A stretch of 64,000 nucleotides of DNA, taken from Hippopus hippopus. Taxonomy: Eukaryota > Mollusca > Bivalvia > Cardiida > Cardiidae. The stretch is from the NCBI GenBank assembly GCA_946811185.2, contig OX328105.1, positions 51,398,845 to 51,462,844 on the forward strand, in the 5' to 3' direction. The translations under genes were made by a program, and so were the position numbers. Shown piece after piece: positions 27,701 through 39,700 of this stretch. Position 1 is the stretch's first letter. Each line of letters starts with the position of its first letter. The notes under the pieces are model-generated. The model was given only the letters and a program-made list of their open reading frames with translations, was not told the origin of the DNA and made no database searches.

Positions 27701-30700
27701 TTGTCACCAGGATATAACTGAAATAATGCTGAAAGCAGCATAAAACACCACCCATTCAGTCAATCACTGCAGAGCTGGACTATAATCCTGGTGAAAGCCA
27801 GAACGCAGATGCATAAATGAGCTTTTGCTGTCATGTGACTAAAAAGTTGAAAATGGCGTAGAACACCATTCAATCAGACAGTTAACCATTTACCACGCAA
27901 TCACTGCTTTAACATCCCTGAGAAAGACAGCTTTTGAAAACAATGTGGAAAAGGAGAAAATGCTGGTTACCAGCAATTTCTCCTTTTCCCACAATGTTTC
28001 AAACCCTTCCAAAAACAAATCTTAATTTCTGAGCTTCTTCTGAGCTACTTTTTTTTTTTTTTTTCTGCAAATTCTTTGAATTTGGACAAGACTAAAATTA
28101 TGTTGTTTTGTAAAAATTCAGTTGCTGTTTTACAGGAAATCCTAGACACACAGTGCCCTACCCCGGATTGTGCAGGTTTTATAGTGAAGCTGACAATTAT
28201 AAGGCATGATGGTATACCAAAAGAGGTAGGGACACAATTTTTCTCTTGTCTTTTTACAAATCTTGATTTGAAGTTAATGTCAAAATGATCACAAGTATGA
28301 TAAAACTTGAGCATACTAAATTTAGTCACAAGTTGCTTATTCCCTTACCACATACTCCCAAATTTTACTAACCCTGGGAAATTAGACTTGGAAACATTGT
28401 GGGAAAAGGAAAAGATGCCAGAAATCATCATTTTTTCCTTTTCGAATTTCCACATTGTTTTCTTATCTTTTAGAAACAAATCCAATAATTTAAGCAACAT
28501 TTAACTTTTTGTCTGCAAATGTGTCCAATTGGGACCCATCTAAGATATTGTGGTGTGGAAATGAATGAATTCAGGAAGTTTTTCAGATGTCTATAGCTCT
28601 GAATGGCTTTGTGCAACTTAACTCTATACTACACAACCCTGTAAGTAATGACCCTGAGATAGAGGGCTTTAAAAAACATCATGAGAGGAGGAGAAAATGC
28701 TGGTAACCATATTTGTCTCCTTTCCTCACAATGTTTTCTACCCTTTCAAAAACAAATGCTGTAATTTGGCCACATTTCATTTGTCTTCTGCAAACTCTAA
28801 AATCTTTTCATCTAGTGAAGAGTTGAGCTTTTCAAAGCTATTTTAAATGTGTTTCAGTACTGCTCAACAAAACACTCTTCATTGAAGGAAACCAAGCAAA
28901 CAAAGAAGCCATCAGCTAAACAGAGGTCTACCAAGTAAGATTTTCTTTTTTAGCTGCCAAGCCAGGTAGTGCAGTCGGTAGTGTACAGGACTTGAAACCA
29001 GGACATACTAATTTGAATCCCTTCCAGCTCAGCCAATTTCTTCCTGAGGATTGATGATAGTAATTGCAACAGGATTCATGCATAGCAGATCATTGTTTCC
29101 ACGATGGTTACATTACATGGAAAACTAGCCAGTGGCTTGGGAAGAATATTGTAAGAAGTGCTGGGAAAAGAAAACTCTAGGAAAGCATGAATAGGTGCTT
29201 TGGCCACCATAATATAACTGAAAGAATGTTGAAAATGGCATTTCTTGCCATACAAACAAACAAACAAACACTTTTTAGGTTAAGTTGGTCAAAGCCAGCA
29301 AGGTATGTCATGGTATAGTGCTTGATATGTGTTTTTAGCTCGGCTGTTTTCAAAGAAAACTCTGAGTTATTGCCATAGCCCAGGCTTTTTCTCTTTTGAA
29401 TAAAATTACCCAGTTTTCAACTTAACTTTATTATGTTGATGATGCCACAGCCCTCTTTAAATGGTTGTAGGAAAAAATAGGAATTCTCCTTTTCCCACAA
29501 TGTTTTCAAAAGCTTTCTTTCTCTAGGTGGTTAAAAGTCAGGAATGAGTGGTAAAGAGTTTAACAACCTGTCCTCCTAAACTGGCTGGAAGATTTTGAAA
29601 TAATTTCTCAAGAATGTTTTTGTAGATGGTCATCTAACAAAACGCTCTAACATTTCTGTTACATTGATCAATATGGCCATCAGAGCTATAAGAAGAAAAA
29701 TCTTGAAATTGCTTCTTTAACAGTGTGTGTGTGTGTGTGTGGGGGGGGGGGGGACTTTAAAATTATTTCATTGTTCTTCTCTGCCATCGGAACTGCTTTC
29801 GTTTCAGAACCAGTGGAAGAATTTGGAAACAGTTAACTTAGCTTAATTTACTTAATAAATTGATGGCAAGACTTAAAAAAACATTTGTAGACATTTAATT
29901 GTGGCTTAAATAATTTGATTTTGCCGTGAAAGGGCTAAAAAAAATTTGGGAAAAGGTGAAAATGCTGGTTACCAGCATTTCTGCCTTTCACACAATGTTT
30001 TTATAAGACTTTTTCCTCTGGGTCATTAACTCTGCCAAACAACAAAATTTTAGACTTTTCCAGATTGAAAGCATTTGCGGACATTAAAATGAATGCAACT
30101 CAAAAACTGAAATTTGTATTTTGACAGATAGAAATATTTTAGGAAAAGAAGAAAGGGCCTGTTACCAGCATTTTCTCCTATGCCCACAATGTTTCCAAAA
30201 ACCTTTCTCTTCAGCATCTTTAAAATTCCGGATTGTGTAGTAAAGGGTTATGGGATAGTTATGTAAGGAACTCAAAGCAGTACCACAGGTGTAGATGAAA
30301 GGGTATGGCTGACTGTTTTCTTTTACTCAACACAGTGAGACTAAACTGGTGAAGAAACAGGAGAAAAAGGAGATACGTAAACTCAAGAAGAAACAGAGAC
30401 AAGATGATAATTCTGATCTGATTGAGAATAATAGTGGTGAAGGTAAGAAAGTAATAAGTTGGCATTTTAGATAAAATTTTATTTAACCCTTTCCCAAACA
30501 ACAAATTTTAGACTGTCCCAAATTGGAGGCATCTGCAGGTGACAATTTTAAGATTGTTACAAATGAGTCTTAGTTCTCTGATAAGGTAGAAAACATTGTG
30601 TGAAACGGAAAAGCTGCTCATTATGAGCAGTTTTTCCTTTTCACACAATGTTTTCGTAAGTTTTCCTCCTCTGGGTCGTAAAAACACAGGATTGTGTGGG

Positions 30701-33700
30701 AAAGGGTTAAAACCCAATGGCTGCCAAAAGTAAACAGTACTGATGTTAAGTACACTTAGATTTAAAACCTACTATTTAAAAGTATTGAAATTATTGTGAA
30801 TATGACAATCTGTCGTTGTACAGTCGGTCCAAGTTTTAGTCGCGTGTAGAAAAATGAATATTAAAACTAGGTAAAAAGTTGCTAGGTCACTGTATTTTTG
30901 TTTACTTTTTGTCTGGTTATAAAGTTCATTTTTCTGCCAACAACTAACACTTGGACCAATCATAAATAACATCTTCAAAATTGTTTCCATACTTTTAAAA
31001 AATATGATTTAAACTTGGATGCATTTTAAAACCAGCATTGTTACTTTTGGCCCCTACAGGGCCATTAAACAAGTGCAGGAAAATTTTATCAAGTGAACTT
31101 TTTGCTGTGTAGAAATATTTTTTCTTGACTAGTAAAATAACATTTTACCTCAAAAGTGAATGAATGTCAGATTTTTTTCTATCACATAACTGTATCTCAA
31201 GAATCATAGTTTATAATTTGTAAAAAGCTGTGTATTGAAATTTACACATATTAGACCTATTCCATTCTTTGACTAGTCTGTATGTCCTGAACAAAAAATA
31301 ATCCCAAAGAAACTTGATCTATAACAAAATTATTTGACATGTAAAGATGGAAGAATTTTTAGCTTTGTCAGAATCAATTTTGACAGTTGAGTTAGCAGGG
31401 AAATCTACGTCAGCAATGTTTTAGAAAGAAGATGATAGGATTAAATAGCTTTTACCATTGGTGGTACTAGACACAATCTAAAACTTGTGTATGATATGAA
31501 AATTTGTTACTGAGAACAAGGGCAGTTATGTGATAACTCTTTACCACATGAGAAATATTTAGACTTGTCCAAATTGAAAGCATTTGCAGACATCAATTTA
31601 AACATGGCTCAAATGATAGAACTTGTCTTTGATAGGGTAGAAAACATTGTGGGAAAAGGAGAAAATGCTGGTTACCAGCATTTTCTCCTTTTCCCACAGT
31701 GTTTTCAGAAGGCTTCTTCCTTAAGGTAGTTAAAACCAGGGATAGAAAACTATGATTGACTTTTGGGTCCCTGTTCTGGTTTATTTGTAGTAATGGACAT
31801 GTAAATTGAAATATACAAACCACAGCTGGTGCTGATTTTTGTACTACTCTGCCTTTTCAAAGTGACATAATTGTAGCTATAAGGGGAAAAGTATGTGTGT
31901 AAACGTCTAAAGTCAATAAAATTCCGAAAGTAACTTCATTCTTCGTTTTCATTCTGCTTTCAAAGTAGAAGTCTTTGGGCTATCTACTTCTAGTGTGTTC
32001 AGTATATTAACTGTAGTATTAAAAGTTTCGTTTCAAAGGGGAAGAGAAAAAATTGTCTGGTGCCAAAGTTTAGTCCTTGTGAAAAATACTGACAAGTGAC
32101 AAGGAATCAGTTTTGCATTAGTTTCTCAAAACCCTCACATTGTGACAGAAAAATGTTAGCAGGGGGTTTGGTGCATCCCCATGATGCATCAGACCGAGCT
32201 ATTCATTACATAATTATGGATCAATAAAATCCATTCTGTCTAGCAGCGGACTGAATATTGAAGTAGAATGGTCCTTGGACATGCAGCATAAAGTTTCAAC
32301 CCAGGTCAGCCTGTTAGGACTATGAAGGCTGACATGGGTCAAGTTCAGTAAGTCACTTTTTCACTATATGGGTTTCATCTTCTACATTTGTGCTTCAGAA
32401 GGTGTTGTTATCACTGATGGTGCAAGTGCGAGTGCATTCATAGAGGAGATGTTATCAGAAACTGAGCCCAAACCTTTACCTGCTCTCAAGGATACCACTG
32501 TGTTAAAAAAGGAAGAACCTGACCTACAAAAGGTAGGATTAGTTTGGGTTTTTTTTGGCCATTTTAAGGAAAGCAGTCAGATATTGTCATTGCCTTGTGG
32601 TTGTCTACATGATTGTCTGAATTGTTGTTGATGGAAAACTTGGATTGATTGATTGAATGGTGTTTAACACTGCTTTCAACATTATTTCATTCGTGTTATG
32701 ATGACAGCTTGTTTATTCATGTATGTCTTGGCTTTCACAAGTACAAGGCTAGAGCTCTAAATTATCTTACCCAAGGACATTCCTACAAAAAAAAAACCAG
32801 TGCTTCCAGCGAGGCTTGAACCTGGGGCCTCCAGGTTACAAGTCGTACGTTTTACCACTTAGCGACACAGGACTCTGGGAAAACGTTTCTGTTTTCTTAT
32901 ATCTCTCATTTCTGACAATATTTTCCCCAAACTTAGGCTACTTAACCCCTAGAGCACGGAATAAACCCAACAGACATTTTCCGTCTGGAAATAAGACCAA
33001 AATTATCATAATTTCAAAACTGTGTTTGTGTAAAGTGCTTCAGCTTAGCGGACAGTATAGATCAAAGATCAGGCTGCATGTTTTGTGCAGCCTGATCTTG
33101 ATCTATACTGGACGCAAGGGCAACTATAGTTGTGAAAGGCACTTTAAGGGTTTAATACCAAAAGGGAAGCCATACCAGATGGGAAGATACTTAAACCTCA
33201 AAATATTTTTGCCCCTTTTTCAACTTAAAATGCTATGAAAAACAGCAATCTATTGTTCGATATTTCGGCTAATTGCCTTTTTCAAGCGTTCGAAACACTT
33301 TTTTCCTCTTGAAAAAGGCAATTAGCTGAAATACCAAAAAATAGATTGCTGTTTTTCATAGTGTTTCGTTTATTCCCTGAGGAGTTCATATCAACTTAGA
33401 ATGTTTGCTGAGAAAGCAACAGCATGCAGTGTTCTTGTTTCCTTTAGCATTAAATGCAATTTTAAACGCTATGCCAGTCATATAACAGTGACCAGTGCAT
33501 CCATCCATGCTTTCCTCAAGTTACTATTACCACAGCTACTTTGCAAGCCACTAGTTTTACTTCATCCTTTTCTCTAAGGATTATCATAGCCAAATAGTCT
33601 ACTTGATCACTTGTTTTCGCTTTCAGAATAATTCAGTGGCAGGAAAAAACAAGAGGGGAAGAAGGAAAAAGGAGAAATCAAAGCAGATATTGAACGTAGA

Positions 33701-36700
33701 GGTCAGCTTTTCAGACAGAAGGGAGGAAAACTTGTTGAATGAAAACTCTGTTGTCAGTGACGAGGAAGTTCCTAAGTAAGCATTTTTACATCGTTACTAC
33801 TAGAGAGGAAAAACGCTATTAAAACTTGAAAGTGTGTAGAATGGCTCAGCTGTGTAAACATAGATAAATTACCAATATATATGGTGCAAGGGATAGAAAA
33901 ACTTAAGGGCTTTGTCCTTTTCTTAAACTGGAAACAACTACAGCAATAGCTTTGAAGGCCTCTAAAACATAAAATGTATTTTCTATTCGTTGTATTCTGT
34001 GCAACCTTGCAGCCATCAGAGACAACATTTGGCATGAAGATACAAAAATGATTATAGTGTCATAAAATAAGGATGAAATGGGTTAAAATTAACTGAAAAC
34101 AGTCTGAAAATGAGTATAGATGTATCTTTAACTCTTCATCAAACAATCTTTAACCCTTTCCCAAACAATCCCTGGTTTTTACGGGTCAGGAATAGAAGCC
34201 TTTTGAAAACATTGTGGGAAAAGGAGAAAATGCTGGTAACCAGCATTTTCTCCTTTTCCCACAATGTTTTCTACCCTATCATATAGAAAAATCATCTTTT
34301 TAGTAACTGTTAATTTGTCATCTGCAAAATGCTTTCAATTTGGTCTGGTCCAAAATTTGCCGTTTGGAAAAGGGTTAATTTTAACGACCTTCATGAAGAC
34401 TTAGATATAGCTGAAATGATTGGCCTTGTCTTTTGGGAGAATTTGATGTCTTTCGATACCTTGCACCTGGGACAAGCCCTAGGGAAAGCTACTTAAACAT
34501 AATATTCCTTTTGTATATACAGTCTACTATCAAATTCTAACAACAAAATCCTTAAATTATTGACCATATTATTTGAAGACTTTAAGAAATGAAAACAAAT
34601 GCTAGTTAAATGGGTGATAACTTTTTTTCATGATGTTGTATGAATACTATAATATAACTCTTTATAGATTATCAAGCAATGTAAAAATGTGACATCATCA
34701 TAGTGAGACCATATTTGATATTGTCAGATATACGCTGTTTTAGGTCTGATTTTAACTGAGTGTGAAGCATGTAACTAAGTCTTTACCAAATGACAAAATT
34801 TTAGACTTGTTCATATTGAAAACATTTGCAGATGACATTTTAAAATGTCACTCAAAACAAAAAAATTGTCTTTCAAAGGGTAGAAAACGATTGTGGGAAA
34901 AGAAGAAAATGCTAGTTACCAGCATTTTCTTTTATTACCACAATGTTTTCAAAAGCTTTCTTTTTCAGGATTGTTAAAAGTCGAGATTGTCTGCTAAAAG
35001 GTTAAACCTAAGTGTTTGATTGTATAAAAGAAATATGTTAATGGTGTTGTTCATTCATTTTTCAGGTCTAAGGCTCAGACACCGTTTTCAGTGCCCGCTG
35101 AGCTGAAGAGTCAGATACAGACATTTGAACAGACCTATCAGGGAAATGGGAAGCCTTTATTTCAACCTGATGAAATTACGGAAAACCTTTTCTTGTACGT
35201 TTACTCGGTGTTTTTTCAGCTCAGCTATTTTCCAAGAAAACCTTGATGTATTGTCATGGCCCTGTCATGTTATGTGGTGCGAAAACTTTAACGTTTTCTC
35301 ATATCTTTAATATTAACCCTTTTACCAAACGACAAAATTTAAGACTGTCCAAATTGAAAGCATTTGCAGACGAAAAATTAAAGATGATTCAAATGGCAGA
35401 ATTTGTCCTTGATAGAGTAGAAAATGTTGTGGAGAAGGGAGAAAATGCTGGTAACCAGCATTTTCTCCCTTTTCCACAATGTTTTCGAAAGGTTTCTCTC
35501 CAAGGGTCGTTAAAACCCGGAATTGTTTGGTAAAGGTATTTACCTCCAATTCGAGCTGGTTGTCAACTATTAATTCTGTGGCAAACAGCAAAATTTTAGA
35601 CTACCGGTAGTCCAAATTGAAAGCATATAAAGATGGCAAAATAAAAGTGAACCGAAAAATGAAATTTATTTTGGCAAGGGCAGAAAACATTGTGATAAAC
35701 AGCATTTTCTCTGTTTTCCACAATTTTTTCAAAAGCTTTCTTTCTCAGGGTTGTTAAAAGTCAGGATTGTGTGGTGAAGGGTTAAAGAGGGAAACCAATA
35801 CCAGAGAGGTTTAGTAAAGTTTGAAACATTGTGCAAAAAGGATAAAGTAGTGAGCATTTCCTCCTTTTTCCAACACTATTTCCTGCCCTTTCAAAGACAA
35901 TTTTCATCCTCTGAGCCCTATTTGTGGTTTACAATCCTTGTTATTGCCATTCTGATAGAGTTATCTTTCTTTGACCACTTTGGCGATATTTTTGAAACCA
36001 ACATGGTGCCCATAACGTGACAAAATCATTAAATACTCATAACTCATAACGGGAAAAGGAATGAGAAATGAAAGCAATAATACATACTTTTAGCTTGGCT
36101 ATTTTCGAAGACAAGTTATTGTCATAGCCCTGATGTAGGCGGCGACTGCATCGTCATGCAAAATCTTTGACATTTGATAATAGTTCTGTTCAAAAGCCTA
36201 AGAAGGTTAAAACCAGTTTGATGTTACCTTTCATGGTGTATGGTTAATACAATCGACCACCATATTTTGTAATTTTGGCCTGGCAGGGTGGCTCAGTGGT
36301 AATCATATCTGACTCATGACCTGCTGGTTGTCAGTTCGATACCCAGTTGAGGCAACCTTTCTTTCCGGAAATTTTTCGCTTCTCACCTGATAAATGTGAG
36401 AAAATTAATGACTTGGAAAGAAAGTTGTGTCAGTATTGAGCCAGGAAACACATGCAAAGGTGCACTGACCACCATGCTATGACCTAAGCTGTTAAAAAAG
36501 CGTTAAAATCTAATACAATCTATTAATCATATTTTGTAATTTACAGATATTTTGGAGACATACTTCAAGTCAATGGCCCACTTGCTGTAGACGATGTCAA
36601 AATTCAGCAAGAATTAGAAGTGTTTCCACCAGAGGCCCTGGACAAGATCAAACAAGTTGGAGGGCTTTGTGATTTCTTAAAACAGTCACTCAAATTTGCA

Positions 36701-39700
36701 GTTATAGACGACGTGATTTCTCTTTTGTCTGATGCTAAACGAGCCCGAGAGATCGCTTTATTACGGAGATGTCAGAGAGAGAGTAAGAATGCGCCGGTTA
36801 TTGTCCCTGTAAATGCATGGACCACTGTCGGCAGAAGTACAAACAATATTGATAGTCTTAAACAGAGCACTCTTATCCAGACTTCTGTAGGATTTTCACA
36901 AGTTAGTTTACCTAAAACAAGTATACAGTCTAACTCTCTTGGAATTATTAATTCAAGCAGTTCCAGTTCTCTGGTGTCAGTGGGGAGTGATTCAACTAAT
37001 CAGTCTCAAACCAACAAACCTGTGCCTTATGAAGGTATTACAACTTCAGTTTCTTCAGAAACAAAAGTGGATGTAAACTCACAGTCGGGTATGAACAATC
37101 TGGATTCAATAGATGATTTTCAAGCTTTGATTTCAAATGTCAGCAAGAAAGATACTGAAGTTATTGATGACTTTGATGATATATCAGATACAGAGAGTGA
37201 TATAGGGAAACCATACTTGAAAGCTGAACCCAAAAAGGAATCTTTGGGTGATAAGTTAGAGTTGACATTGAGTGGAAGCAGTTCCCATTCTGATCTCAGT
37301 GAAAAAAGTAGTCGAAGTGATCTTACCTCTGATCTTAGGCCAAAACCTCTGAGGCCATTAGGTGTGGAAAAAATTGGATTGGGAAGAAAGTTTAGTCCCC
37401 TCTCTACAAACTGGGATAAACTAGAGAGTGATTTTGATTCATCATGGAATAAAGTTAAAAAGGAAGATTTTGATGGTGTGTCAGATGTTATGAGATTTGG
37501 TAGCTTGGGATTAGAACTGAAACAGGCTACAGAAGATTTTGTTAAAAAGTCTGATGAAAAGTTTGTTTCTGAATTAGCCGAATCTGTTGTTGAAAAGCTT
37601 TACCACGGGAAAATTGTCTCAGAAACTGAACGTCAGAATACTTTAAATAAAGTGTCATCAGATATATGGAAAGATTTTGAAAAAAGTGCAAATTCAGGGA
37701 AGGAGAGAGGTGCTGGACTTTGGGCTAACACACCGGCGGGGCAGGATTATAGCAACAACCTTGGGAAGTTTGCCTCTGATTTTATGAAACAACATTACGA
37801 AAAGACAGACAATTCTACAGTTTCTCCAACATCAACACTGACTTCACCTTTTACTCCTGTTACGAGTTCTGTGCAGAATGTTTTACCTCTTCCTAATTCA
37901 TCAGTGTCATCATCAACTTGGTCAGCTTGTCATCCTGGTTCAAATTCTACTTTAGTGTCACACTTCTCAATTTCTAGTACAGGATATGATCTGTTTTCCG
38001 GACCAACCTGGGGTATAGATGCTTTTAATTCTAACAGTCCTACCTCCCCTGTAGGTAGCTCTGTGATACGACCTCCAAGTTCAGCCTCAGCTTATTATCA
38101 AAGAACTCCAGCACCGCCTAGCACTACACCAGGTTTATTTCAGCCACCAGATTTTCCCAGTTTTGCCCCTCCTTCAATACCCCATGTCAGGATGCCACCC
38201 CCATTTACAACCCCTTATCTTGCCCCAAGGACAGAGAGAAAAGATGCCGATATTCAGGTTATGCCTCTGACAAAAACTGTCGCGGTCTTAACTGATAGAT
38301 ATGAACCGTATAAAGATGAGTGTGATAAAATAAAAGAAGACATGAATGAGTTTGTGAAACTTCTAAATGAGAGTCAAGTAGCTTACGACAAGATGCGTCA
38401 AGATTTGGAGAAAAAGGATCGAACAATTAAGGTATGATAGCTACTGTTAGATAAAGTCAAACCTGTATTAGATGGAGTGTCCAACGGAAGTGAGAAAGGT
38501 TGTCTTGAAATGAAGCTCAATAAATAATCGGATGACAGAATTTTAGATTCCTTCAAACTGAAAGCATGTGCAGAGAAGAAATCAAATGTGACTTAAATAG
38601 TAAGATTTGTTTTTAAAAAACATTGTGGGAAAAGGTGAAAATGCTGGGTACCTGCATTTTGTCATTTTCCCAATAATATTTTCAAAAGCTTCCTCCAGAG
38701 TGCTTAAATCTTGCGATTTTTTTAAAGGGTTAAATTAGTACAAACAGAGATATAGAATCAAAACGATAGTAAAAGATTTTGTTGTCTGGTGGTTAGGTCA
38801 TTGTTAAATACACGCCATTATAATGCTAGTTATAGATTCTTGATGGGATGCACACCATATAACACAGAATCAAAGCATGGCTTTAGAAATTATAGGCTGC
38901 AACTAAATCTTGTATGTGATTCCTGATTGGCTAGCAGTGGATATTGTGTAAAGATTCTGTGTACACACAAATGGATGCAGATGGGGCATAAAGTAATTGA
39001 CTGTTGATTGGTTAGCATTGTATGGTGTGTATGTATGTATGGTGTGTAACTAGATGAAACCCTGGTGGTTAACCCTTTACCAAACGACTAATTTTTAGAC
39101 TGGTCCAAATTGAAAGCATCAGCAGATACCAAATCTGGTTTCCAGCATTTTCTCCTTTTCCCACAATGTTTTCAAAAGGCATTTTCTCCAGGGCTGTTAA
39201 AAATCGGGATTATGTGGTAAACAGTTGATTGAGCTTGCAATTAGTGGAAAACATTTTGGAAAAGAAGAAAAATGCTGGTTACTGTGGACTGATGACTTTG
39301 GAAACCTTCATGCAAAATGGACAGTCAATAGGAATTGAGATTAAAAATATGAAGAGCTCTGATAGTGAAGACATTGTGGAAAGAGGAGAAATTTCTTTGT
39401 CAACCCTTTACCATACAACCTTGAAATTTAACAACCTTGATGAGGAGGCTTTGGAAATGCTTTCACTTTTTGACAAGTCCAAAGTTTTGCAGTTGAAGAA
39501 GAGTTTAATTCTGCAATTTCTAGGTTGTTATGGCCAAAATACTTTGCACAAAATCAGTGAAGATTCAAGATCAGACTGCATGCTTTGTGTGCTCTGATCT
39601 TGATCTACAGTGTCCTCAAAAGCAACAAAAAAGATGTGTTTTGGGGTTAAGATTTGTTTGTATTTGCTGTTTGTGTGATGTTTTAACCCTTTACCACACG

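Larger units (their letters stand above)
32875..33440 (+). repeat. Family-E repeat broken by two hairpin elements
   Basis: Family-E pieces at about 32885-32960, 33150-33235 and 33395-33440 surround an F hairpin (33045-33130) and the inverted repeat 33235-33360. Confidence 0.6.

Noticed and set aside
32816..33238. 140-residue plus-strand frame between exons 18 and 19
   Set aside because: Spans a reversed SINE-3 head, an F hairpin and family-E sequence; not an exon.
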